This document shows positions 40,622 through 49,079 of a stretch of DNA of 55,182 nt, piece after piece. Positions within the stretch are counted from its first letter, which is position 1, and each line of letters starts with the position of its first letter. Below the pieces are notes generated by a model, which saw nothing but the letters and a program-made list of their open reading frames with translations, ran no database searches and was not told the DNA's origin. Source of the DNA: Bacillota bacterium (lineage in GTDB: Bacteria; Bacillota; Clostridia; Lachnospirales; Lachnospiraceae); NCBI GenBank assembly GCA_023423045.1, contig JAFAGA010000050.1, forward strand, positions 1 to 55,182, read 5' to 3'. Both the position numbers and the translations under genes were made by a program.

Positions 40622-43045
40622 TTATATCAATTCAATATTAATCCCTTCCAAGCTTCCGTACAGCACTTCAACCCTAAGTTTTCTCTCTCCGGAATGACTA
40701 TCCGTTTCAACAGACAGAGTTCCCCAGGCCTGGTCACAGCTGAAAAAGGTTTTAAACTGCTCCTCCTCCGCCACAGGATGGATCGTTATCCTGGACATGG
40801 GTATATCGCATTGATAACCGCTGAGGGCCAGCAACAGACCATAGCTTGCCAGGGATCTTGCATAATGGTATCCGCATTCCACCTCATTCCAGGGGCTTCT
40901 TCGAATTCCGTCATGCCGGCTGCGGACTGCTTTCACTACATTAAGACCTTCCTCAAGATAACCTTCCTGTATCAGATGAGTCGCCACCTGATATTCAATT
41001 CCGGTCCATACCTCATCGCTATATACAAACGGAATCTCCGGCCGCTTCCCATCCGGCCATGTGCAAATCAAAAGTCCGGCCTCATCATTTAAGGCATAGG
41101 TGCGCTGCAGATTGCAGTGGTTTCTCATGGTTTCTTTGAAATTATTATCATAGACCGACTTTACTGCAGATTTCACATGCTCTTGCTCCATAACATATCC
41201 CAGCCCCGATAAATGCGCCAACTGCTGCCCCAGCAGCTGATCGGCAAGGCATCCGTCCCCGTACTGATATTTATGACGGTTTACATCATCAATTTTTTGT
41301 ATATAATATCTGCCGTTAAAGCAGTTCCGGTCAACAATCTCTGCTGCTTTCACCCATATCTTCCGATACTCCTGTGCTTTCTCTGACTGGCCGAGATAGC
41401 GTGCAATCTCCTCTCCCGCCTTCAGAGCGGCAATGTATATGGAGTTCACCAGGGTGTTCATACCGTAGAATTCAATATCATAGGTATTATGCTGCTGCCC
41501 GTCCAAAGCTCCGTCCCCGTCTTCGTCCCAATAAGTTCGCGCAAACTCCAGCACCTTGCCGGCTTTCGGCCATAATTCCTTGAGGAAAGCAGTATCCCCT
41601 GACAATTTCCAGTCACGGTACAATCTAATCACTGACCCCAGCTGGCCGTCTGCTGCCGGATGATATTCCCATGCCTCATCCTGAAGATAAGTCCGTGCCC
41701 GGAAACACATATTCCCCTCGTCATTGGTCTCATCGATTAATTCCGTCCGTCTCATGGACCGTTCAAGCCGTGGATAAAGGTATGCAAGGGACTGGGCATA
41801 ATTCCACACATGGGTGCAGTTGCCGTCACAGCAGCCGGCATTGGCAAAGCAGCCTTCATAAGCAAAAAAGGTTCCGTCCTCCACCTGAAAGCAGGTATTA
41901 CTTCGAATTACTGTCAAATTACTTGCGACTGCATCTAACACATAATCCGGATGGGTACTGCCAAACAGGCTGTTATGAAACTTTGCCGTCAGCTCCTCCA
42001 AACGCTCAAAATTCCGTACCACATAGTCTGCGGCATCGACTGCCGACGGATATAAGCTTGCGTAATAGTTTTTTATCAATTGCCTGCCGTTTTTCCTGTA
42101 ATCCTGGAGCTGATCCCAGGACCGTATTCTCCACGGATGACACCAGGTCAGGAAGAAAAGAAATTCCTCCGTTTGTCCCGGCTCCAATATTTTCTTCATT
42201 CCGACGGACCCTATTTTAACATCACTTTGATGCATTCTATTTCCTGTTCCGGCAAGCGTTCTTTCCCGGTCCAGCTCACCGTCCTCGGCAAAGTCGTTCC
42301 AAAAATCCTGCAGTCCGTCCCACCAGGCGCCTTCATTCCAATATTCCCGGCAGAATACCTCTTGATCAGTCACAAAGAGGCCCATATCCATATAATTTAA
42401 ATCTTCCTTTTCTTTGCTTTCCGTTGTAAAGGAAAGGCCTCGAAAACTTCCCCTGTCAATAAAGGTATTCACGGAGGTTCCCTCAAACAGGGGCTTATTC
42501 CATATATCGCGGCCGCTGTAATTGCACAGGTTGGCGAAGGAGCCGGCAATGCTCACCTTCTGGGTATCCTCGGAGATATTTTTTACTTTATACCGGAGGA
42601 CGCCGCAGGGAAGGGAGGATTCCTCCACGTTCAGAGGTATCATGGGCGTGAAGGCCTCCAGGGTAACCTCCAACGGAACCTGGTCATCCTTAAAATCGAT
42701 CCACAAAAAAGGATACTCTCCGGTCATTTCTGTCTCACGAAACCTTGGCAAGCCTCCGATCTCCCACGCCGTAAACCCATGGGAATGATCAAAGGGCGGC
42801 ACTTTTTCTCCTTCGATCGCCTTTATCACAGTGTTGCCTTTGCTGTCCTCCGACCGCAGCGCAAAAAAAGTATACGGAGAATCCATCCCTTTATTAGGTA
42901 AACCGTGAATCTCAAAATCGATCAGATTGCCTCCCGAACCAATTGATACATTTCCGGTACCAATCCCGCCAAGTAAAAACTTTGCTGCAGCAGCTTCTTT
43001 CGGAAAGCTCCTTTGTGTATTACTTCTAACTGCCCTGTCTCCCAT
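40622..43045 (-). CDS. GH116-family glycoside hydrolase
   Basis: An 807-residue protein without signal peptide, so cytoplasmic. N-terminal beta-sandwich (GBA2_N-like: AKFLLGGIGTGNVSIGSGGNL, WEIGGLPRFRE), then an (alpha/alpha)6 barrel. YEGC (Glu397) with GNCTHVWNYAQSLAYLYPRLERSM (409-432) aligns with the nucleophile region of GBA2-type enzymes; GDGCLADQLLGQ (Asp602) aligns with the acid/base loop; DEVWTGIEYQVATHLI (677-692) and NEVECGYHYARS (720-731) complete the active-site face. Characterised members cut beta-glucosides, beta-xylosides, and, as I recall, terminal beta-D-arabinofuranose of mycobacterial arabinan. The GCCDGNCTHVWNY version differs from the human GBA2 NTYDVHFYAS version. Start behind GGAGAGG, 11 bp after the GH183 gene. 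Confidence 0.88.
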   Translation of the reverse strand: MGDRAVRSNTQRSFPKEAAAAKFLLGGIGTGNVSIGSGGNLIDFEIHGLPNKGMDSPYTFFALRSEDSKGNTVIKAIEGEKVPPFDHSHGFTAWEIGGLPRFRETEMTGEYPFLWIDFKDDQVPLEVTLEAFTPMIPLNVEESSLPCGVLRYKVKNISEDTQKVSIAGSFANLCNYSGRDIWNKPLFEGTSVNTFIDRGSFRGLSFTTESKEKEDLNYMDMGLFVTDQEVFCREYWNEGAWWDGLQDFWNDFAEDGELDRERTLAGTGNRMHQSDVKIGSVGMKKILEPGQTEEFLFFLTWCHPWRIRSWDQLQDYRKNGRQLIKNYYASLYPSAVDAADYVVRNFERLEELTAKFHNSLFGSTHPDYVLDAVASNLTVIRSNTCFQVEDGTFFAYEGCFANAGCCDGNCTHVWNYAQSLAYLYPRLERSMRRTELIDETNDEGNMCFRARTYLQDEAWEYHPAADGQLGSVIRLYRDWKLSGDTAFLKELWPKAGKVLEFARTYWDEDGDGALDGQQHNTYDIEFYGMNTLVNSIYIAALKAGEEIARYLGQSEKAQEYRKIWVKAAEIVDRNCFNGRYYIQKIDDVNRHKYQYGDGCLADQLLGQQLAHLSGLGYVMEQEHVKSAVKSVYDNNFKETMRNHCNLQRTYALNDEAGLLICTWPDGKRPEIPFVYSDEVWTGIEYQVATHLIQEGYLEEGLNVVKAVRSRHDGIRRSPWNEVECGYHYARSLASYGLLLALSGYQCDIPMSRITIHPVAEEEQFKTFFSCDQAWGTLSVETDSHSGERKLRVEVLYGSLEGINIELI

Positions 43046-43056
43046 AGTTCCTCTCC

Positions 43057-44379
43057 TTATCTCTCCAATTCTAATTCCATAAGAACGGTATTGTATACCG
43101 GATCAAATAGTGACATCATAAACGCGATTTTTTTGCCGTCCTCCGATACCCATCTTGGATTCATGAATGCCCCGTATAAGCTGGGAAAATCCTTTTGAGC
43201 GGCAATGATTACGGACTTTGAATAAGGTCCGTATATGTTTTTGGCGCTTCGCACGACCAGATTGGCGCTCCCATCGATATAGGTAACCAGCCACTCCTCC
43301 AGGTAGTCGCTATATAGGACCGACATTTCTCCTACGGCCTTGGGCAATACATCATATGCCCCATACATCGCTTCCTGACCCTTTTCATAGATTGGAGCTC
43401 CCTCTTTGTTAAATCCGGTAAGGTATTCGTAAGCTTCGAAGTTCTCATACTCCGGGACCGGCACCCTCATCAGCTTTGCAGAACCGTTGCGACCTCCGGT
43501 AATACCCAGAATATAAATATAATCCTCAATCATCACCGGAACCATCTGGCAGAAGCTGCTGTCTCCCGGCCACTGAAGCTGCGTGAGCACTTCCCAGTTC
43601 TGACCGTAATCCACACTCTTGGCGACAGAACCGTAGTTGCAATCCCAGCTTCCCGGGGCTCCCCAATGCCTTACTGACATGTAGGAGAGATAAAGGGTCT
43701 CGCCTATTGCAATCCCTCCGGTAGGAATTGTAGTCATCTCCTGGTTATCCTTCTTTTTGCTTGGGATCAGCTCCTTCGCATTCTTTAGACCGGGTCTTGA
43801 TACCATATAGTCGAACAGAATTCCGTCCTTATAATCTCCATCCGTGGTTACGGCTAAAACATTGCTTCTCCAGCCTCCTATCATTCCCTCGTTCATAAAG
43901 GTATCGCCATAAGCAATATAGGTCTTATCCCCTAAGTTGAACGAGATGCCCAGATCCGTGCCGCCGACGCCATAATTTGATTTTGTCTTGTTAATGGAAT
44001 ACTCACCTGTCTCTGCTTCTATCATATGTATATTTTTCACTATATTAAGGTTGTACTCCTCCCCGGGGTCATTTAAAGGAGCATAAGTCAGGTTCTTCGC
44101 CCTGTGTCCTTCCAATATCCCGACGGCTTCCAGCGCTTTCTTCTCCGAAACTGACAACTCCGGCTCCTTCCCGTTCTCCGACTGCTCCTCCGCTACATTT
44201 TCATTGCCTTCTGTCCCTTCCTTATCTGCTGCAGCGTATTCCTCCTGCGTACCTGCTTTCTCTTCTGCAAATCCGTTATTCTTCGTTACAGTATTCTCCT
44301 TAGCCGAACCGCATCCCCAAATTGCGGCTGCACCGATGATTATTATGATAATGAATAATACCTTATCTCTTCTGATCAA
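43057..44379 (-). CDS. surface lipoprotein of the DUF4185 / GH183 family
   Basis: 440-residue lipoprotein. A TTG at 44379, with GAGGAGG just upstream, is taken as start; upstream ATG codons (44415, 44400) have no site. Signal with lipobox IWGC (Cys23), then an acidic, low-complexity tether of about 60 residues, then a five-bladed beta-propeller-like DUF4185 domain. It has GGTDLGISF (139-147), YIAYGDTF (154-161), SYMSVRHWGAPGSW and YGAFMNPRWVSEDGKKIAF. DUF4185 was renamed GH183 when members were shown to be endo-D-arabinanases. The propeller acids in TDLG and GDTF are candidate catalytic residues (inference). It is the only enzyme of the locus predicted outside the cell, suiting a role in cutting the polymer. 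An intercistronic hairpin lies upstream. Confidence 0.82.
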   Translation of the reverse strand: MIRRDKVLFIIIIIIGAAAIWGCGSAKENTVTKNNGFAEEKAGTQEEYAAADKEGTEGNENVAEEQSENGKEPELSVSEKKALEAVGILEGHRAKNLTYAPLNDPGEEYNLNIVKNIHMIEAETGEYSINKTKSNYGVGGTDLGISFNLGDKTYIAYGDTFMNEGMIGGWRSNVLAVTTDGDYKDGILFDYMVSRPGLKNAKELIPSKKKDNQEMTTIPTGGIAIGETLYLSYMSVRHWGAPGSWDCNYGSVAKSVDYGQNWEVLTQLQWPGDSSFCQMVPVMIEDYIYILGITGGRNGSAKLMRVPVPEYENFEAYEYLTGFNKEGAPIYEKGQEAMYGAYDVLPKAVGEMSVLYSDYLEEWLVTYIDGSANLVVRSAKNIYGPYSKSVIIAAQKDFPSLYGAFMNPRWVSEDGKKIAFMMSLFDPVYNTVLMELELER

Positions 44380-44449
44380 ATTTGCCTCCTCATAATTCAT
44401 AACGTAAAAATTCATAGCGTAAAATCCATAATGTAATATAAGGGTCTGT

Positions 44450-44598
44450 AAAGTGATGTTTTGAAGATCAACACTTTAATACCCTTAGTAAACATATGTT
44501 TTTTGAATAAAAAAATTTAAAACAGCATTTGCCACGGATCCCATAGGAAATATAATACTTGTGGTTACAGTTAAGAATGCCGCAGGCCAAACTGTAAC
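44450..44598 (-). other. structured gap inside the sugar operon
   Basis: The 316 bases between the GH172 and GH183 genes contain two imperfect stem-loops: one with arms AAGGGT...ACCCTT and AAAGTG...CACTTT at about 44449-44489, and one with GTTACAGTT/AACTGTAAC (44564-44572 with 44590-44598). No gene is seen. They may act as processing sites or as a weak terminator that lowers expression of the three distal genes. Confidence 0.4.
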
Positions 44599-44695
44599 TG
44601 TTTGTGCCGTCAGGTATGTATGAATAACTCCTGACCACTACTGCCGGTGCAAAGCAAGTCCGGTGAAATAATGGAAAGGAGTTGTAATTGAATAT

Positions 44696-45787
44696 TTAGA
44701 AGGCTTTATCGCCCCAGCTAAGCGCCTCTTCATTGATGGGGAGCCTCTTCTCCACCGGAAGAATCGGGTCAAATGGCAGGTGAGGCTCTGTCTGATACCA
44801 ATATGCTGTGGTTGACCAGTCATCACTCCTGTGATTTGCATGACCATGCTCAATTGTTACTTTAATCGATTCCTCAAACATAATCGGGTCCTGTATATGA
44901 TAACGGTAATAGGTGATTTTTCCTTTCCAGTTATCCTTACCGCCCAGGATCAATCCGTGGTAAGGTGCACTATACTCCTGGGTCGGACACCATGCCATAT
45001 TTACATAATCCTCCGTACCGGTTCCGTGAAGTCTTGGCTGGGCTTCTCCGTCGATGAAGATCATATCGTCGCCCTCTCCCGGCCAATCCCATAAGCCGTC
45101 CGCATTCAGATTATGGATGTTCACATTTGCTCCGACATAATGGCCGCGGCCTTTTGCATTCAAGATAATATAGTTCTCCTCGCCGGTTTTATTTTCGCCG
45201 GAAAAACACCAATCCCTGTGTGTTTTAAACATTTCCTTCGCAACACCCTGTGTTGGGAGCTCTCTGTGCCACTGGGCATGAAAATGCAAAAGCTCCTCCT
45301 TCGGTGCCTTATATTCCTCATAGTCAACATAATAATATAAAATCAGAGTTGTATCGCTTTCATTTTTGACTGTTAATAAGGCTCTTTCCTTAAACGGCAT
45401 AGGGAACCAGCAATTAAAGCCCTTCCCGTCCTCCGGACTCATCTGGAGAGGTGCTGATACAAAATTGCGGCTCATCGCATGACCCATTCCGAAGAAATCT
45501 CCAATGGGGGCCAGGACACTCGGTTCTTCTTCGTTGTCCCAGTAAAACTGAAGAACCACCTTACGAAAACTGTTCTTCTCCTCTTTAAACCCTTCGTTCA
45601 TCATTGTCATCCAGATATGAGTAATCATACCGGGCGCCTTAATGTCGGCGATCACCGCCGTATCGCCCGGCTTGACATAAATCCGGTCATCATTTCCGCC
45701 GGTCCTGTCATAGGAAGATTCTCTTCTTCTTTTTCCCTCTCTGGGCTGCATTATATTCGATAAATCTGCTGCATTAGAGCAATTCAT
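44696..45787 (-). CDS. GH172 (DUF2961) glycoside hydrolase
   Basis: 363 residues, no signal peptide, cytoplasmic. Family motifs: a double beta-jelly roll with IADIKAPGMITHIWMT near 47-60, FNCWFPMPFKERALLTV, WPGEGDDMIFIDGE (Glu238) and HGTGTEDYVNMAW (Glu259). The two Glu are 21 residues apart, the same spacing as the catalytic pair reported for the bifidobacterial alpha-D-fructofuranosidase of this family (Glu270/Glu291, as I recall). GH172 enzymes act on alpha-D-arabinofuranosides or alpha-D-fructofuranosides, and some are exo-alpha-D-arabinofuranosidases on mycobacterial arabinan. Characterised members form trimers or hexamers. The start at 45787 follows AAGGAG; it lies 21 bp after the MalG-type permease gene. 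Confidence 0.88.
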   Translation of the reverse strand: MNCSNAADLSNIMQPREGKRRRESSYDRTGGNDDRIYVKPGDTAVIADIKAPGMITHIWMTMMNEGFKEEKNSFRKVVLQFYWDNEEEPSVLAPIGDFFGMGHAMSRNFVSAPLQMSPEDGKGFNCWFPMPFKERALLTVKNESDTTLILYYYVDYEEYKAPKEELLHFHAQWHRELPTQGVAKEMFKTHRDWCFSGENKTGEENYIILNAKGRGHYVGANVNIHNLNADGLWDWPGEGDDMIFIDGEAQPRLHGTGTEDYVNMAWCPTQEYSAPYHGLILGGKDNWKGKITYYRYHIQDPIMFEESIKVTIEHGHANHRSDDWSTTAYWYQTEPHLPFDPILPVEKRLPINEEALSWGDKAF

Positions 45788-45808
45788 AAGCGTTCTCCTT
45801 AATAAAGT

Positions 45809-46642
45809 TTATTTTAAGCCAGATAATACCAAGCCTTTTACGATCTGCTTCTGGAATATAAAGAACAGAACAACCGGCGGTATTACCGCAATTGCAGTCC
45901 CCGCCATAACCGCTCCGAAATCCGTGGCATATACCGATCTCATGGAACGGATAATCTGCATTACCTGCATATATTTCGGTGATGTGATTGTCATGGAAGG
46001 CCAAATAAAGGAATTCCAATATCCAATAAAGCACCCGGCCCCTAATACTACCATCGGGGACTTTGATAACGGCAGGAATATATTGAAGAAAATTCTTATC
46101 CGGCCTGCCCCGTCTATCATTGCCGCTTCCTCCAGGCTCGAGGGCAAATTCAGAAAGAATTGGCGGAAGAAAAATATGCTATAACCTGAAACAACACCCG
46201 GTAAAATCAGAACGGCCAGGGTATCCAGCATTCCCAGCTTCTGAACCACCAAAAAGGAAGTCAGGGAAATCGTCATGCCGGGGATATACATGGATAATAT
46301 GCAATAAACCCATAGAAATCTCTTAAAATAAAAGTTCATTCTTGCAAATACATATCCGGCCATCATATTAATAAGCAAAGACAGAAATACCGCCACCGCA
46401 GCAACAAAAAATGTCACGAGCAGTGATCTGGTAAAAGAGATTGTCTTATCATCAAAAATCTTCTGGAAATTCTCCATGGTAAACACCGACGGAAATATCC
46501 TCAAAGGAGTGGCAAGCACCTCTTTTTTATTCTTAAAGCTTGCCAGCACCATCCAGACCAAAGGAAATAAGCCCAGCAAAGCAACGGATATCGCAATAAT
46601 GCTGCAGATAATCCTGTTTATCAATTTTAATCCATTTTTCAT
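45809..46642 (-). CDS. sugar ABC transporter permease, MalG type
   Basis: 277-residue inner-membrane subunit of a carbohydrate uptake (CUT1) ABC importer with six predicted helices. The EAA motif that contacts the ATPase reads EEAAMIDGAGRIRIFFNIFLPLSKS. The C-terminus QKQIVKGLVLSGLK is typical. Start behind AAGGTGC, 9 bp after the other permease gene. No ATPase gene is nearby, so a shared MsmX/UgpC-type ATPase encoded elsewhere is expected. Confidence 0.93.
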   Translation of the reverse strand: MKNGLKLINRIICSIIAISVALLGLFPLVWMVLASFKNKKEVLATPLRIFPSVFTMENFQKIFDDKTISFTRSLLVTFFVAAVAVFLSLLINMMAGYVFARMNFYFKRFLWVYCILSMYIPGMTISLTSFLVVQKLGMLDTLAVLILPGVVSGYSIFFFRQFFLNLPSSLEEAAMIDGAGRIRIFFNIFLPLSKSPMVVLGAGCFIGYWNSFIWPSMTITSPKYMQVMQIIRSMRSVYATDFGAVMAGTAIAVIPPVVLFFIFQKQIVKGLVLSGLK

Positions 46643-46651
46643 ACCGGCACC

Positions 46652-47569
46652 TTAACCTTCCACGCTTTTTTCTGATTTAATTACGGCAAATACAACGGAG
46701 TTAATCATCACAATGATGATCAGCATCAAAATAGCTCCTGCGATCGTATAGCCCATACCCTTACTGGCATCCCTGTAATTGTTATACAAATAAAGCATCG
46801 GGGTAAGTGTTGAGTTTGAAGGTCCGCCGCCGGTCAGCATGTAGGGAATATCAAACATCTGCAGAGTACCTGCGGTAAGGCTGATGCACATAAGTACAAA
46901 TATATTCTTCATCTGCGGCAGCGTGATATATATCATTTTCTTCAACGCCCCTGCACCGTCCACGGAGGCAGCCTCATAATATTCCGGAGGAACATTTACC
47001 AACGCCGCATACATCAGAATCGTATTGCCGCCGAGCCCTACCCAGACCGTAGGCAGTATCACGGCAATATAAGCCCAGAACGGGTTGTTCAGAAATCCGA
47101 TTCTTCCAATCCCAAGCTGCATTAACGTCTGATTAATCACACCGCCTTTATAATCCAGGATGAATATAAAAATAACCGAGGTAGCAATTCCTGATATGAT
47201 TCCGGGAATATAGATTGCCGTTTTTATCATGTTAGACATTTTAGCGGACAAACCCTTTAATACATGCGCTAAAGCAAAGGATAATAAAAGAAGCAGCGGA
47301 ACAATGGTTATTACAAACTTTAAAACATTAATTACAGCTTTTTGGAAATACACCGTATTAATGATTATTCTATAATTGTCAAGTCCTACAAAGATTGAAT
47401 CAATATAATAATTCCAGTCATAAAAGGATTTCTGGAACGCGATCACCAGGGGAATAATAACAAATATTGTGAGCATGGCCACTGCCGGAAGCAGCATGAG
47501 ATAGGCCATCTTCATGTCTCTTTTATCAATGTTTGTTACCTTGTTATTTAGTACCTTCTCTCGTTTCAA
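46652..47569 (-). CDS. sugar ABC transporter permease, MalF type
   Basis: 305 residues, six helices, CUT1 family. The EAA loop is YEAASVDGAGALKKMIYITLPQM; QMFDIPYMLTGGGPSNST is the diagnostic segment that follows. Start is a TTG at 47569 behind GGAGG. It pairs with the MalG-type permease downstream. A GC-rich stem-loop separates it from the binding-protein gene. Confidence 0.93.
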   Translation of the reverse strand: MKREKVLNNKVTNIDKRDMKMAYLMLLPAVAMLTIFVIIPLVIAFQKSFYDWNYYIDSIFVGLDNYRIIINTVYFQKAVINVLKFVITIVPLLLLLSFALAHVLKGLSAKMSNMIKTAIYIPGIISGIATSVIFIFILDYKGGVINQTLMQLGIGRIGFLNNPFWAYIAVILPTVWVGLGGNTILMYAALVNVPPEYYEAASVDGAGALKKMIYITLPQMKNIFVLMCISLTAGTLQMFDIPYMLTGGGPSNSTLTPMLYLYNNYRDASKGMGYTIAGAILMLIIIVMINSVVFAVIKSEKSVEG

Positions 47570-47611
47570 TTATCTGTTTCCTCCTGTCCTGAGATTCATT
47601 GAATCCGGAAT

Positions 47612-47643
47612 TGGCCGCTTCACTCACTGTCAGGAAGCGGCCA
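47612..47643 (-). terminator. intercistronic stem-loop after the binding-protein gene
   Basis: TGGCCGCTTC (47612-47621) pairs perfectly with GAAGCGGCCA (47634-47643). Such hairpins after solute-binding-protein genes usually stabilise the upstream message and lower permease expression. No T run, so not a full terminator. Confidence 0.6.
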
Positions 47644-47684
47644 GCCCCAGCTTAAACGTTTGAAGCAATATCCTCTATAGGAGA

Positions 47685-49064
47685 TTATTGTTTTGGATTC
47701 TTTCCTGCAAGCTGCTGATTATTGATGATATCCTGAATTGTCGTAGTTGCCTGTGCAGCCGCATCCTCCACGCTCATCATACCCAGCGCGGTATTTTCAA
47801 ACATCAGAGCAACCGTAGAGGAGATATCCCAGGGATAGGTAGGCTCAGCAATGGCATGAGCGGAAACATAGCTGACAACTTCAGCCCATTTACTGTCGCC
47901 GGCATTGGAATTTAAGTATTCTGCCACACTTTTGCGGGGCGCGGCTTTTGCATATTTTGCAAGTTCAAAGAATTCCGCACTGGTTTCTACATCTTCTGCC
48001 AATAACCAGCTGATGTAATCTGCCGCACCTTCTGCCACCTTTGTTTTGGCATCAATTACATAGGTCCAGCCGCCGTTGGTTGCCAAAACTGTATCCTGGT
48101 TGCCATCCTTTGTAGGAGGAGCAACAACAGCGAATTTGTCGGCAAGCTCCGGATATTCATTGATAATCTGTGCGATACCCCAGGAGCCGCAGAATTTCAT
48201 CGCTACGCTGCCTTCACCAAAATCCTTCATCGTTGCGTATCCTGACAATGCAACCTCCGGAACCACGCCTTCGTCATAACATCTCTTATAGAAGTTTGCC
48301 AGATCAATGTATCCCTGGTCGATCGTCGGAGCATCCCAGTTATCATTGATTGCAAGGTGGCCTGAAGTTGCGTGCTGTAAGCCCCAGGTACACCATCCCA
48401 TGGAGGGGAAATCCGGTATGCTAAGTCCAAATACATCCGCTGTGGTAAGCTTCTTTGCTGCAGCAATCAGCTCATCCCAGGTCTTGGGAGCTTCTGTGAT
48501 TCCTGCCGCTTCAAATAAATCCGTTCTATAATAAAGAACAGTGGAGGGTTCAACCAGCTGGGGGTATGCATAATACTTGCCGTCCAGGCTGATCATTTCC
48601 TTTACATTATCATGCAAATCATCAAATGCTTCTGCCGGAAGCAGGTCATTTAACGGCATAATCAGTCCGTCTCTTGCTGAGGATACTAAATTGTTATAGG
48701 AAGCAACATAGGTATCCGGTGCTGTTCCGGCTGCTTGAGCCCCTGCCATTCTTTCTGTCCAGGCATCTCCCGCGATGAAGGTCTGTTCCACTACATAACC
48801 CCTTCCCAGCTGGTTATATTCTTCTGCCTTCTGGGTAAAGAATTCCTGATTCCATTCTTCAAAAATCTGGTTCCACACTACTACTTTTACAGGCTCTTCA
48901 CTGGTTGCAGCCCCATCCGTGTTATTTGGTGTTTCCGTCTCTTTGCCGCCCGTTTCGTTTGTGTTTTTTGTCTCCGGCTTCTTTGTATCGGCACCGCAAG
49001 CCGTCAGAGTCGTGATCAGCATCATACCTGCCAGAAGTAGTGCTATGAGTTTCTTTAATTTCAT
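47685..49064 (-). CDS. sugar ABC transporter substrate-binding lipoprotein
   Basis: 459-residue extracytoplasmic binding protein (SBP_bac_1 cluster). Signal MKLKKLIALLLAGMMLITTLTAC (lipobox Cys23) is followed by an Asn/Thr/Glu-rich spacer and a two-lobed fold: VKVVVWNQIFEEWNQEFF, PDTYVASYNNLVSSARDGLIMPLNDLLPAEAF, TAPKTWDEL-type APKTWDELIAAAKKL, and GSVAMKFCGSWGIAQIINEYPEL. These are typical of oligosaccharide binders. By context the ligand is an arabino-oligosaccharide released by the GH183 lipoprotein, which is inference. Start behind GGGAGG. Confidence 0.93.
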   Translation of the reverse strand: MKLKKLIALLLAGMMLITTLTACGADTKKPETKNTNETGGKETETPNNTDGAATSEEPVKVVVWNQIFEEWNQEFFTQKAEEYNQLGRGYVVEQTFIAGDAWTERMAGAQAAGTAPDTYVASYNNLVSSARDGLIMPLNDLLPAEAFDDLHDNVKEMISLDGKYYAYPQLVEPSTVLYYRTDLFEAAGITEAPKTWDELIAAAKKLTTADVFGLSIPDFPSMGWCTWGLQHATSGHLAINDNWDAPTIDQGYIDLANFYKRCYDEGVVPEVALSGYATMKDFGEGSVAMKFCGSWGIAQIINEYPELADKFAVVAPPTKDGNQDTVLATNGGWTYVIDAKTKVAEGAADYISWLLAEDVETSAEFFELAKYAKAAPRKSVAEYLNSNAGDSKWAEVVSYVSAHAIAEPTYPWDISSTVALMFENTALGMMSVEDAAAQATTTIQDIINNQQLAGKNPKQ

Positions 49065-49079
49065 AAAATAGTCCTCCCT

